Source: Halichondria panicea (taxonomy: Eukaryota > Porifera > Demospongiae > Suberitida > Halichondriidae). Taken from it: a stretch of DNA of 64,000 nt. The translations under genes were made by a program, and so were the position numbers. The notes below the pieces were generated by a model. That model was not told where the DNA came from, did not search any database, and saw only the letters and a program-made list of their open reading frames with translations. Of this stretch, positions 9,057-19,450 are shown piece by piece; position 1 is the stretch's first letter; each line of letters starts with the position of its first letter. The stretch covers positions 2,452,001 through 2,516,000 of the forward strand of contig NC_087389.1 of assembly GCF_963675165.1 (NCBI RefSeq), written 5' to 3'.

Positions 9057-11527
9057 ATGGCTACTTCAAGGAAACGGGTGCGCTACACAATGGACGTTCA
9101 CTTCGTTGATGAAGAGGAGAAGCAAGCGTTTCTTGGTCGCCTAAAGCATGTCCGTGAGCTGCTAAAGCCTCCTGGAAGCCCTCTGCTTGACAACTTTAGC
9201 CTGTTGAGCACACTCTGTGCTTCTGTTGAAGATGACCCAGATCACTCACACCCTCCCCCTACCCGTTACTGCAATCAGGAGCTTTATGAGCAACAATGGT
9301 AAGCAATACAAGCATCATAAGTAAATGCTCTATGAAGCATCATGCAGGTATGTACAAAAACGATACTTCCGATGGGCAACAACTCTTTGCCACGGAGTAT
9401 CATTGTTTCACTGACCTAGTGAAAGGGCTTGCCACGCCCTGTCCGTGTGGGGTAACTAGAAGTCCCTGGGAAGTCCAGTCAATAGTACAGGTGTGTGTTG
9501 AAAGTTGACTGTCAGTTTTATAAATTACACGTGTGTTTTTTTGTAGAGAGGACATGTGGTACGAGCTCTTTTTTGCTGCCGACGCTGTAAGGTGCAGAAG
9601 AGAAAGTGGTCTAGCTCCCGTGTATTTGGAGGACATTATTTGGTGAACCAGAAGTAAGCTTATGGATACCACACCATAGTTATGTGTTTACTGCATCTCT
9701 GGTATATTTTATATAGGGTTGTTCATGGGTTTACTTGTGCTGGAATTCTACCCTCCCAATACACCCACTTTAGTCAGTTCTGTGGTTTAGGGACTGTTGG
9801 TCAAAGTTACATCCGACAAGGTTAGCTCACTCCAACTATACCCAGAGTGTAAGTAAATTCATATGTTTCCTCAGTGTACGGAAAGCTAGGTTACCGTGAC
9901 ATTGTACAAAGATGTGAAGGCCCTTCTTGAGTATACCACCAACAAAGGAGAGGTGTGTTTATGTACCGTATTACTAGTAATAAATAATTTTATTATTGTT
10001 TTAAACTTAGTGGGTAATCACTGATGCCCGGCACGACTCAATAGCCAACGCATACCACGCATACCACACAACTGTGCCTTGCCTGTCTGGAAGGTGGGAA
10101 GTTAGTGTGTCTCTGTCGGTTTTGTATTTATTTTGTATATTTTCAGCAACAAGAAGATACTCGGCATATCAACTCTCTCTCGGGCCGAACACTCCACTGC
10201 ACAGACCAAAGAACTTGCGTGTACCAAGCTTGTTATCCCTTAAGTGCAAAGCAGAGGTTTATCCCATGAATGCACATAATAATTATTGCCAAATCTAGGT
10301 ATTGAAGTCATCGAGGTAGCTCATGATATGCAGGCGCAGGTCGCAAAGTACGTGTCAGACGAGTTGGAACTCATCAATTCCTACCTAAAATGTGTGGTAT
10401 GTGGTATGTTGTATCATTTTCACACACATTTTAGGAACGAAGAATGTGTCGAAGGAAATAAAGAAAGTAACACAGGGCCTAGTTCGGAAGGTTTGGTTTC
10501 CTGAATTATCAGATATATAAAACGTAAGAATCTACTAATTAAGCTTTCATGTACACTAGTAAGGTGTGCATTAATAGGAAGAAGTATAAAGATCCAGTAC
10601 CTGTATTGGGCAATGAAAAATTGCGGAGGGTCTGCTGAGAAACTGAAGGAGATAATAATGAATATCCCTAATCACTACCAGGTTAGTTATTATTGTTGCG
10701 TGTTTATTAGTAATACATTGATGTTTTTGTAGAGAATCCACACAAATTGCCACCCTTCCTCTACTTGCCACATGGACGACTACGAACCCAGTAGGGACAA
10801 GCTTGTTAGCAGAAAGGCTATAGAAGCTCTCATAAAGCAGCTCCATACGACGTACATTTACCGCTATGCTAAAGATTTCTGTTCGGTAAGGATTAAACAT
10901 GTGTTGTTTGTATAACATACCCGTATATTGTATAGTGTCGTGATACCTACTGGGTTGAGTCGTTTAACCATCAACTCCTCACCTACCTGCCCAAGCGCAT
11001 TCACTTTTCGACTGAGACGTTCATAATGCGAATGAATTTGGCTGTCTTGGATTGGGTACGTACATGGAGTATTATTATGTGTACACTATGTGGGGGGAGA
11101 GCTTCTCGTACACTAATTTGTAGTAGTATTTAGAGCTTACATTTACTTTAAATTTCAGTCTATACTATCGATAATTGCTTTATTCTAGAATGAGAACGTC
11201 AATCGCTCTTACACCAGTATGAGCAAAGTGAGTGACCTTCGACGACCAGATCGCCGCACAGCAATGAAAGCCTTAGTGAAGAAAGGTTTTAAATTTGTTG
11301 CTTTGCTATGGGCAATGTATATGTTGAACAAAACAAAGCTGATATGAGGTATGATTACAATGTGTACGTACATGTAAGGGCATTTGACATGTAACTTTCG
11401 TAGAGAATTGATCGAAGAAGATGACGTAGTAGAGGAGCAGAATGATGACGTGACCTTAGAAGACGGAGTGATGCCACCAGAATATTCTGACGAGTCAGAG
11501 GCTGAGGACAATGACATGGACGACTAA
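9057..11527 (+). CDS. DDE transposase of TTAA (Kolobok-like) element, copy 1
   Basis: Begins MATSRKRVRYTMDVHF, then a helical region with GSPLLDNFSLLSTL. About ten short exons with GT-AG borders follow; clear ones are 9057-9298, a second ending at 9490, a third starting near 9546, and one starting at 10011. In order I see a Cys-rich segment (CCRRCK), FGGHYLVNQK, FTCAGILPSQ, then WVITDARHDS (first Asp, exon from 10011), EVIEVAHDMQAQVAKYV (second Asp, about 10310), a GTKNVSKEIKK and HLYWAMKNC block, and YWVESFNHQLLTYLPKRIHF (likely catalytic Glu, about 10945). The tail is acidic (EDNDMDD). The order D-D-E with a Trp-rich insert matches animal DDE families found as multicopy genes. It would cut and paste the element at TTAA. 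Most exons look open, although one or two junctions are uncertain, so it may be recently active or slightly damaged. Confidence 0.75.
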
Positions 11528-11610
11528 CAATTAATGATGACATGGCCGACTAACAATTAATGAGTTTTATTTACTATGTAATTGGTGTGTACAGGATAAT
11601 TATAAGGCAG

Positions 11611-12627
11611 TCACTCTCTAGAGGTGGACTCGCTTTCCATACCAGCCTCTTCTGGCAAATACTCATCAGTTTCTGCCTCAAATGTTGATCTGTAATAGTA
11701 ATAAGGAATTAGTATTTGCTTTGCTCTTGTTAGCCCCCCTATGCTAAATTCCTAGTCTCTTAGCATAGTAGGCACACTATTCCATTTGATATCAAGGCCT
11801 TACCTGTAGTCACGGTATATGCCATTGTGGCTGGGGTACCTCCTCCTAATCTCCTACACAAGAGAAACAGTACATGTACATACCTGTAAAATTTTATCAC
11901 TTACTAAAACTACACATTTCGGGATTATTTCCCTCTTGTCATGTATCACTGTCCTCGTCTCATCATCTACCCACACTCTCAGTGTATTCAGCAACCTCCA
12001 GAACTTTCTGTACAGTTGATGTCTTTTCTCATCGTTGGCAGGATGGGGGCCACAAGATCCTCTTAGAAAGTCTGGAGGAAGCTGAATCACACACGGTGAA
12101 CACAGGCAGTGATCAATGCCACGGAGAACTGGAGTTGCTGGGTTGTGCTGGTAACCACGAACATGGTGCGGGTATTCTAATAAAAAAATTTGACTTGTGT
12201 GTTTATTTCTACTTTTATGTACATGTACCTTCTTGTGGTTCTGAGTCGTCGCTATGAGTGTCTAGTGCTAGTGTTGCATTCAACGTCAGCTGTACTGTTC
12301 GATTGCCGCTTGGTTGTTCCGGAGAAAGTCTGTCTGTCCACCCAATCACTTGGAACTGCTTCCCCACTCATTAGTATTAGCTAAAGTATGGATTTGTATG
12401 ACTTTTTACATTGTTCTATTGTGTTCTTACTGTTATATCTCTATTTCCATCGCTTTGTACCACAAAAAAAACCATATGGGTCTTGAAAAAACTTAGAAGT
12501 GTTGCTGCCATGTGTTCAGGCCTTCTAAGGCTACTTCTGGGCATGTGCAGTAAAATAAGTGTGGTTGTGTACTGTACGTGTGTGTGCATAGAGTCAGAGA
12601 GCAGCCAGAGTTTGAATTGGCCGCCAT
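11611..12627 (-). CDS. P2X7-ballast-like companion protein, copy 1
   Basis: Minus-strand gene converging on the transposase. Readable exons include WTDRLSPEQPSGNRTVQLTLNA (about 12255-12360), a domain exon (about 11935-12170) with CLCSPCVIQLPPDF, YRKFWRLLNTLRVW and DKREIIPKCVV, then EIRRRYPSHNGIYRDYR (about 11805-11855), and an acidic end STFEAETDEYLPEEAG before the stop at 11611. The Cys cluster, the aromatic YR-FW helix and the IIPKC/IRRRYP/GIYRDYR tail match the cytoplasmic C-terminal 'ballast' domain of the P2X7 receptor, which also occurs alone in many invertebrate proteins. The 5' end is uncertain: ATGs at 12627 and 12511 both fit. No membrane segment is seen, so it is not a receptor. 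Its job in transposition is unknown; the Cys cluster suggests metal or nucleic-acid binding. Confidence 0.7.
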
Positions 12628-12649
12628 TTGCAGCAGCATTCACTTCTCT

Positions 12650-12670
12650 CCGGGCCCTGCCCCTTTTATA
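12650..12670 (-). promoter_or_regulatory. Mirror TATA-box promoter, companion gene
   Basis: In reverse complement this reads TATAAAAGGGGC then AGGGCCCGG, matching the block at 8845-8862 with one difference. It is located 82 bp inside the right end and just upstream of the minus-strand gene, so each end of the element drives one gene inward. Confidence 0.6.
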
Positions 12671-12756
12671 CCGTGGGCGTAGCGCTCTAGCAACGAGTGC
12701 GTAAACGCGCAGTTCATAGATTGCGTATCAATTTTATGCGCAAGCTTCTCCTTTAA

Positions 12757-13100
12757 CCATGTCGTTGATGGTTTTTGATATTCCCGGCCACCAAATAGAG
12801 AGTTTGGCACGGAGACGACATCGTTGAATTCCTTGATGTCCCGTGTGAATCTTTTGTAGGGTCTGCCTTTGCAGTGCTTTTGGGACTACTATTCGTTGGT
12901 TGTAAAGCAAAAGTGTACCATTGGGTATCGTAAGGTCACCACGAGCTTTCCAGTAGGGTTTGATATCGGGAGTGATTTCACTTTGGTTTGTAAAGCAAAT
13001 AGGGTCAGCTGCTTGGGCTTTCCTATATTCGTTGAGTCTTTCTTTGCCAGCTGGAAGATGAGTAATGCATGCTACTATCTAATTCTCTGTCTCCTCTTGT
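12757..13100 (-). pseudogene. gypsy integrase: first part of HHCC finger
   Basis: Minus-strand reading gives HTGHQGIQRCRLRAKLSIWWPG followed by the approach to the first CxxC, the N-terminal zinc-binding segment of a gypsy integrase. The coding continues on the other side of the TTAA transposon at 8826. Confidence 0.75.
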
Positions 13101-14680
13101 AGTCTGGTGTCATTCTCAGTGGTTGCTTCAGGTGCTCTTGATAAAGCATCGGCTGTGTACAAATATTTTCCAGGAACATGCTCAATTGTGTACTGAAATC
13201 GTGCAAGTCGCAATCGAAATCTTAACACTTGGGGTGGAAGTTTGTCGAGATCTTTCGAACCGGTACTAGCGGTTTGTGATCTGTTTTGACATGGAATTTC
13301 ATTCCCAATATGTAGCTTGCAAACTTCTCACATGCCCAGGTGATAGCTAAAGCTTCCTTCTCGATCTGAGCATATCGTTGCTCTGTTTCAGACATTGACC
13401 GGGAGGCATATGCAACTGGCTTCCACATGGAATTGTCTTCTTGTAGTAAGACTGCTCCCAACCCGTATGCTGAGGCATCTGCAGAAACCTTTGTTGCTGC
13501 TAGTGGATTATAGAGTGCCAAGATTGTCGGTCTTGATAGCTCTTCTTTGAGATCTGTGAAGGCTTTCTCTTGGTCATGTCCCCACATCCAGGCTGTTCGT
13601 TTGCTAAGTAGCACTCGAAGTGGTTGGGATAATTCTGCTAGTTTGCTCGAAAACTTTCCCAATTGGTTTGCCATCCCCATGAAGCGTCGTACCTCAGATA
13701 CATTGGTGGGGGGTACCATATTCCGAATAGCTGATGTTTTGTCTGGGTCTCCCATCAGCATCTATCACATGACCGAGGAATTTCAATTTGCTCTTCTCAA
13801 ACTCGCATTTGCTTACGTTGAGTGTGACTCCGGCTTCTTTGATCCGTGTTAGAGCTGCTGCAAGTCTCTCGTCATGCTCGTGTTTGTCTTTTCCGAAGAC
13901 TAGCACATCAGACAGAGAACTCCTTCCAGTCCTGAGAGTATATTACTCATTCGTTTCTGAAAGTGTTCTGATATCCCAAATGGCAATTTGTTAAAGTAGT
14001 ACCGACCAAAAGGAGTCGTCAAGTGTCTTGAGGTCTTGGCTAGCGGAATTTGCCAGAACCCGCTGTTTGCATCCAGTTTGCTGAATACTTTAGCTCCTGT
14101 CATTTGAGCCAGTGTGTCATCCACTTTCGGCAGTGGATGTACTTCCCTGAGTACATGCTCGTTTAGTGGCTTGAGGTCGACACAAATTCAGATTGCTCCT
14201 GCCTTCTTTGGCACCACGACTATCCCTGCACACCATTGTGTCGGTTTGTCCACTTTGGATATGACACCCAGAGATTCCATTCTAGAGAGCTCCTCCTTCA
14301 GAGGTAATGCTATGTGTCTGGGAGCCATGAGTGAGTAAGGCTTAGCACCACCTTTCAGTTTTATCTCATACTCCTCTCCTAGATTGCCGAGACCTTGAAA
14401 AACAGATGGGTATTTCTGTATCACCATAGCTTGGGTGCTAACCTGACTACAAGATTCAAAGCAGATATAGCAGGTAGTCCAAGCAAATTAGTCTTCAGAC
14501 CATCCACTACAAATATGGGCTGTTTCGTCACGACGTCTCCACGACAAATTGATGCCACGAACATTCCCTTTACTTTCAACCTTCAACCTTTACTTTCAAC
14601 TTGACCTTTACTTTCAACTTGATTCTTGAAGGTCCATATAGAGCTTTGCTAGCTGTCGTCAGCTGCGGCTTCTTTAAGTG
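13101..14680 (-). pseudogene. gypsy protease end, reverse transcriptase, RNase H
   Basis: From right to left: the end of the protease and its linker, with KQPIFVVDGLKTNLLG-type sequence (about 14440-14640); RT fingers with VIQKYPSVFQGLG and WCAGIVVVPKK (14188-14427); FSKLDANSGFWQIPL and LPFGISEHFQKRM (13900-14124); the palm and thumb (KFLGHVIDADG, FMGMANQLGKF); RNase H (VSADASAYGLGAVLLQ, YAQIEKEALAITWACE, TDHKPL); and a HVPGKYLYTADALSRAP connection near 13150. The region around the catalytic aspartate pair (about 13905) is damaged by a small frame-shifting deletion, and the 14575-14625 segment has repeated CCTTTACTTTCAAC units. Not functional. Confidence 0.85.
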
Positions 14681-14699
14681 TCGGTAAGTATCCATCGAT

Positions 14700-15532
14700 A
14701 TCTTCCGCTCCTCTTAAACGAGGTTGTTTTCTGATTCACTTGAACCTGTGTCAGCATTTTGGCTGTTCGAAACTGTGTCCAGATAAGCTGCATCCATGTC
14801 ATTACCACTTTCCAACTCGGATACATTCTTGGAAAAACACTGTGCACTGTAGTGGCCTTTCTTCTGACATGTGTGACATGTAGCCTCCTTAGCAGGGCAT
14901 TTCTCACGAGTGTGTTGGCCTCTCCCACAGCGTTGGCAATTAGACTGTTGAGCTTGGCTTTTTGGCCTTCCATTGTTTACGGAATCCTTTTCGTTGTCGA
15001 AGCTGGTCTAAGCTTGATTCGTCCTTTACTGTTCCTTTGAGCTGTTCTCCCACTGCCTCTTGTTGACGTACCGTCTTTTTGGCTTTGTCCAGAGTGAGCG
15101 CTGCATCCAGTTGCAGTCGCTTTGACAGTGCATTGTCACGAATTCCCACTACTAGTCGATCACGGATCATCTCGTCCTTCATGTTGCCATAGTTACAGCT
15201 TTCGTGTACTGTTCCATCGTCTCTCCACTGAGTTGGTTCCTTTGGTTGAATCGTGCCCGTTCAAAAGTCACATTTCTTTCTCACTTGGAAAAAAGCGTTG
15301 AATTTCTCGAGAACAGTCTCATAGACAGCACACTCCTCTGCGGTTACATTCGTAGATGATAACACCGCATCTGCTTCTTCCCTGCTTCTTCCCCCATACA
15401 GTACAGAAGAGTATTAACTTGCTTTCTGGCACTGTCGTCTGTCAGAGAGGACGCTTCTCTGAACTGCTCAAACCGGCGTTTCCATCGAGAAAAGTTAAAG
15501 GGCTCAGAAGGTTGTAGACGTAAGTGGGCCAT
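14700..15532 (-). pseudogene. gypsy gag
   Basis: Starts at 15532 (MAHLRLQPSEPFNFSRWKRRFEQF), only 18 bp inside the 5' LTR and directly after the primer-binding site. It continues with DRLVVGIRDNALSKRLQLDA, typical of gypsy capsid, and ends in a double Cys-knuckle region (RCGRGQHTREKCPAK then CHTCQKKGHYSAQC, about 14830-14940). Frame changes occur near 15345 and 14940. Confidence 0.8.
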
Positions 15533-15535
15533 AGT

Positions 15536-15550
15536 TCACCGCTGCTACCA
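15536..15550 (-). promoter_or_regulatory. Primer-binding site, tRNA-Met-initiator-like
   Basis: Immediately next to the 5' LTR the minus strand reads TGGTAGCAGCGGTGA. The first nine bases match the complement of the usual 3' end of eukaryotic initiator tRNA-Met (…CTGCTACCA). Confidence 0.7.
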
Positions 15551-15758
15551 TGTAGTATCGTGTAGATTTGTTGTCATTTGACTTTTAGACATAAAGACTC
15601 ATCATTGTAACAACACCAGAGTATTTATACAAAACACCAAAACAGTTCCTAGAAGGTTCTCTAATCTAATAACAACTAGCATAGTATACAAACAATCTTC
15701 TTACCAGAACATTCTAGAATACTCTACTAAATACATGATACAATTAGTTCACATTCCA
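15551..15758 (-). repeat. 5' LTR of gypsy element
   Basis: A 208-bp partner of 7543-7740 with TG...CA ends on the minus strand. It differs mainly by small insertions (for example ATCATTGTA near 15600) rather than substitutions. Confidence 0.9.
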
Positions 15759-15763
15759 CACAT

Positions 15764-17037
15764 AAACACCACCACCAAAACACCACCACCATAAAGTCTA
15801 CAGAATCTCCAAAATTCTTAAGCTGCTTTGAATAATGACCCACCGCTATTACAAAGTCCGGCACTGGCATAGGCAAAGTAACGTTCTTAGACACTTTATT
15901 TTATTTATTTCAGCATGCCGCTGGGGACACTACCCTACCAGGATCAATAGGTAACATAGAGTTGGCTGTGCGTATTTCAAGAAGCACACATCTGGCTTCA
16001 AACCAAAGCTCTATACAACTCCAGTGTGGATTATAAGAAATCTGACAGGAACTGACTTATGTCAGACCACAACCAAAATGCTCTGTCATTGTAGTTTCTT
16101 GTTCTGCCATGACTGTCGCAAGGCCCGACTAATGAGGAAAGTCTAGGGTCTGATGCCCTGAGACATGGATCTACCATGCATTATTATTTATAGCTCATTG
16201 ACGTTCATTCTGATAAAATTAATTATGACAGTCTAATTATTAATATGCACAAGTGAAAATTTAGTCTTTGAACTATCCTATAAGTATTCAGCCAGTGAAA
16301 TGGTTGCTCATCTTCATCAGGACTGGTTGTAGAGCTAGATGTGCTTCTTTTGCTCAGATTCACAACACAGTCATGGTATAGTGTTTAGTGATCTTTCTCC
16401 AGTTCAATGGACTTGCCTCTTCCTATATAAACTTGTCTCTCAGGCTGTTTGACAGCTAAATGCTGAGAAGAGTGACGGTTAGAGGGCATAGCTAGGTAGC
16501 TACTTTACAATAATTATAATTAATTTCGCACGTGGCTATTTAGCTTGCTGAATCAGCATCCAATAGCAACTAATTAGCTTGCTGAATCAGCATGCTAGGG
16601 CGCATGCGCAACTAGATCTCGAGTACTGGCAGGTCATTGTGGCAGCCCAGAGCTAAACTGACCGGTTATTCAGGTTCTTGGGTCGGTAAATAGCCGAATG
16701 CCGACCGTTATAATCCACACTGCAACTCTATACAGGGAGCACTAGAACACCACTCTCAATGGCTTAATAAAATACGAGAGGTGGTATGGGAAAGGGCAGA
16801 CAACGAGGAACACGCTCTAAAGCTCCACTGGACAAGATGCCTATGGGTATTACAAATGTGGAAACAGGCTACAGAAAACGACATTGATTTACAGTACTGT
16901 TCCTCATTCTCTTTTCCTATAGGACACGGATGGACAAGAAGTGACACAAACGGGAGCTTACAAGCAAACTACCAGAAAGTACAAACAGACTGGACTATGT
17001 CTCAGATTATCAAACGGTAGATTATCAAACGGTCAAT
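15764..17037. other. No recognised gene
   Basis: A plus-strand frame at 16781-17020 (starting MVWERADNEEHALKLHWTR) is open but matches no family I know and has a rival frame on the other strand. There is one exon-like piece with CAG before and GTAACA after near 15913-15950. A short duplication of TAGCTTGCTGAATCAGCATC lies at 16541-16595. Confidence 0.4.
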
Positions 17038-17370
17038 CAAACGGTCACTTTTCGAAGCGTACCAAAATTCCCAGAGCAGCCGTGCGCATAGCATAGCTCC
17101 AACACAGTCACAGTGCCCACAACTTCCCACAACCCACAACTTCCCACAACTGAAAATTAAAATTATCACTACCGTTAAAGTGGTTGCAGCAAAAATGGTT
17201 GCAGCAAAAACAGTGTGTTCGACAGTGTGTTCGGTGGGCGCCTATAGCATATGGGGGTTAGGTACAGTGTATGTGTAAAAACGCCATCTTTTTTTGTTCC
17301 ACAATAGATGCTTACGTGACAGTACATGCTCATCTACTACCACAAAACAACTAGGTATAGTATTTCTCTG
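17038..17370 (+). repeat. Long inverted repeat, left arm
   Basis: In reverse complement this matches 20370-20662 with indels: shared blocks include GGTACGCTT-GAAAAGTGACCGTTT, ACTTTAACGGTAGTGATAATTTT, CACCGAACACACTGT, the run GGAACAAAAAAAGATGGCGT and TAGTTGTTTTGTGGTAG. The arms are about 3.0 kb apart and face each other, so they could be long TIRs of one element or two insertions of a MITE in opposite directions. Confidence 0.7.
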
Positions 17371-17550
17371 ACTTCCGCTGAGACTCACAAAGAGGTATAC
17401 TGCTGTTTCCACTTAGTTTATCACTTAGTTTATCCCGGAAGTAGTACAAGATAACACGTACCATGGAAGCTCAAGTTACTTGTGGCTTGATATGATGTCA
17501 AAAAGAAAGCCCTAGCTTTTAGCTATCTATTAGTCCAAGTTTCACCAAAA

Positions 17551-17850
17551 TTGAATGATGTATATCGCAGACTTTCAAGTACTTTATCAGAACCAGATCA
17601 AGAACAGAACAGATCAAGAACAGAACCAGAACCAGATCAAGAACATAATTGTGTGCACCTCATACACAAGCAGCCTAAGGTAGCAGTGTCGAGGCCTTCA
17701 CGAAGCCTGTATTTACTATTATGTAATACATTTTACGCACCAGTTTGTGAACTTTCTCTTAACTCTGTGCAGAGGCTAGCTAGTTGGGGGTCCTACCGAA
17801 CAAAGGTTGTTCAACCCGTCGATATCTTCCTGCAGTCTAATAATACTTGA
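17551..17850 (+). other. Open frame of unknown significance
   Basis: A 99-codon frame whose first third is a short tandem repeat (EPDQEQNRSR-type, from AGATCAAGAACAGAACC units). No domain is recognised. I doubt that it is a gene. Confidence 0.2.
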
Positions 17851-17964
17851 ATAGGACAGTTTACATGATAAATTTTCCCCCACCTTGTTGTAATCTCTTG
17901 CTGTCTTCTACTAACACCACCCTCATCTACGCCCACTACATCCAAGTCCGGCATTCATTTTCCA

Positions 17965-18560
17965 TCAAGACGGTAAAAGATGCCAAGAGTTATGTGCAGG
18001 CCAGGTGGACACACCTATACATGTAAATATGATCTTAGAAGTTGATATAGTAGTACACTTACTTGATTTACTTTTAAAGAAAGGGCAGTTGTGGAACTCC
18101 TTAGCCTTCTTTAAGTTCCCTTGAAACCTGTTGTAATCCCCTGCCTGCACTAGGTGGGTTCCTTAGCTCCTTAGCTCGCTGGACGTTATATGACAACATG
18201 TAATAATACACACAGTTGATTGCAGTAAGTCCTACCTGAGGACCCGCTCGCTTAGGAATACCCAAACTTCTTTCCCCCTATACCCCCTATACCAAAACAA
18301 CATTATGTATGACTTACCACAGCCCCAAGTTCGTTGATTTGCCCAGTTTTAGATTGTCCGGAGCAGAAGGCACATGTGTTAACAGGTGTGTTGGGGTGCT
18401 CAAGTTGGGGTGCTCAACATTGCATATCTGAAAGGACATCTTAAAGCCCTTGTCACCCCCAAGCTTAATCCACACTTCATTTTGGCGGTAATTTTCGGTG
18501 CACTCTAAATAGAGAAAATTAACTTGTATTTTACCCATAATATATTCCATAATATATTCC
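17965..18560 (-). pseudogene. Fragment of multicopy 'GGDKG' gene family
   Basis: Minus-strand pieces read NEVWIKLGGDKGFKMSFQ, ICNVEHPNL and APDNLKLGK, then after a gap KKAKEFHNCPFFK. The GGDKG-xFKMxFQ-xxNxxxPN pattern is one I know from uncharacterised repetitive invertebrate proteins, probably transposon-derived. Only a short central part remains and the frame closes downstream. It lies between the inverted-repeat arms at 17038 and 20662. Confidence 0.4.
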
Positions 18561-18710
18561 ACCTTCCATGAGTACTTGCAACATAGTCTTTGCAACATAG
18601 TCTTTGAATGAATTCTCAGAACAAATGCAACAAACATAGGCTTTGAATGAATTCTCTACATATTGGGAACAGCTCTCCCACAAAGCTAGTCAATATACTT
18701 TTAGTTTTAA

Positions 18711-19450
18711 CCTTTTAACCGCCACGGACCATGATCGTGGCCCGCAATAGTGACTTTTTTTGTAATTCTGCGATACTTAGGAACTAGCTCGAACTACGCA
18801 CATCCCTGTATAGAGGAAGAGCTGTAGAATCACGTGCAATTTAGTCTAGAAATTTCCAAGCCACGTTGCTATGTTAAAATTTCATTAGCATCTTTACCGC
18901 ACGAAGCGCTATGGCTAGGTTGTTTACTTGTTCCGATGTGCTTGAACAGCAGCAATGGCGATGTCTCCTCTGGTGATAACAGTGCCTATGAAGGAGAGGG
19001 GATAGTAGGATACCTCCCAAAGGCTACCAGCTTTATGCCAGACGCTGGTGAACTGTCTGGGACTGACCTAGACGCTAGCCAGGACAGTGAAAGACAGCTC
19101 ACTGTGTGACTCTGGCAAGTAGTATAGTATAGCTAGAATATCAGTAGTGTAAGTATAGTATAGCTAAAATAGAATTAGCAGTAATGAACAGTCTTTATGT
19201 GAGCTTGTAAATTTCATAGATCGTTCACACATGTACGTATTGTACTTCAAATTGATATAGCACTGTTACATTCATATGACTGTTACATTCATATGATGTG
19301 AAAATCAAGCTTAGTACTAGTCAAGCCTTTATACTAAAAAAAAATTTTGGATTTTATCTCACCGAGCATTTAAAATGATTGAGCGTATAAAATGATTGAG
19401 CGTAAAATAACCGTGGTTTTGTTATGGCAACACATGTTGCACCATTTTAT
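18711..19450 (+). mobile_element. piggyBac-like remnant, 5' side
   Basis: Starts CCTTTTAACCGCC directly after TTAA (18707-18710). About 250 bp in, a plus-strand reading gives GDNSAYEGEGIVGYLPKATS, FMPDAGELSGTDLDASQDSE and a stop near 19109, an acidic N-terminal-type segment. From 19010 the sequence parallels 6555-7020. No catalytic domain and no right terminus were found. Confidence 0.5.

Larger units (their letters stand above)
8831..12752. mobile_element. Two-gene TTAA transposon (Kolobok-like), copy 1
   Basis: Borders are set by TTAA at 8827-8830 and 12753-12756 in the host gypsy integrase; removing the segment with one TTAA restores the integrase frame across the HHCC finger. The ends are short inverted repeats: left ACGAGAAGCGTGGGTATAAAA, right in reverse complement AGGAGAAGCTTGCGCATAAAA. 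Copies 2 and 3 also start ACGAGC after TTAA. Inside are a multi-exon DDE transposase gene on the plus strand (9057-11527) and a companion gene on the minus strand (about 12627 to 11611), tail to tail with about 80 bp between stops. TTAA targets are known for Kolobok and piggyBac; the transposase does not look like piggyBac, so Kolobok-like is the best guess. Confidence 0.88.
7538..15763 (-). mobile_element. Ty3/gypsy LTR retrotransposon with nested insertions
   Basis: A full-length but decayed element reading right to left: 5' LTR 15551-15758, primer-binding site, gag, protease, reverse transcriptase, RNase H, integrase, polypurine tract, 3' LTR 7543-7740. The flanks carry CACAT on both sides (7538-7542 and 15759-15763), a 5-bp target duplication. 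Of the 8.2 kb, about 3.9 kb is a TTAA transposon (8831-12752) and about 0.26 kb a poly(A)-tailed insertion (~8440-8700), both inside the integrase region. Frameshifts and stops split gag and pol into many short frames, so the copy is dead. Domain order PR-RT-RH-IN places it in Ty3/gypsy rather than copia. Confidence 0.9.

Noticed and set aside
11819-12257. Plus-strand frames of 66-127 codons
   Set aside because: Antisense of the P2X7-ballast-like companion gene exons.
14759-15040. Plus-strand hydrophobic frame resembling a membrane protein
   Set aside because: Antisense of the gypsy gag knuckle region.
16012-16722. Inverted pair TTATAATCCACACTG as a transposon end
   Set aside because: Only 15 bp matches and nothing else around the two sites agrees.
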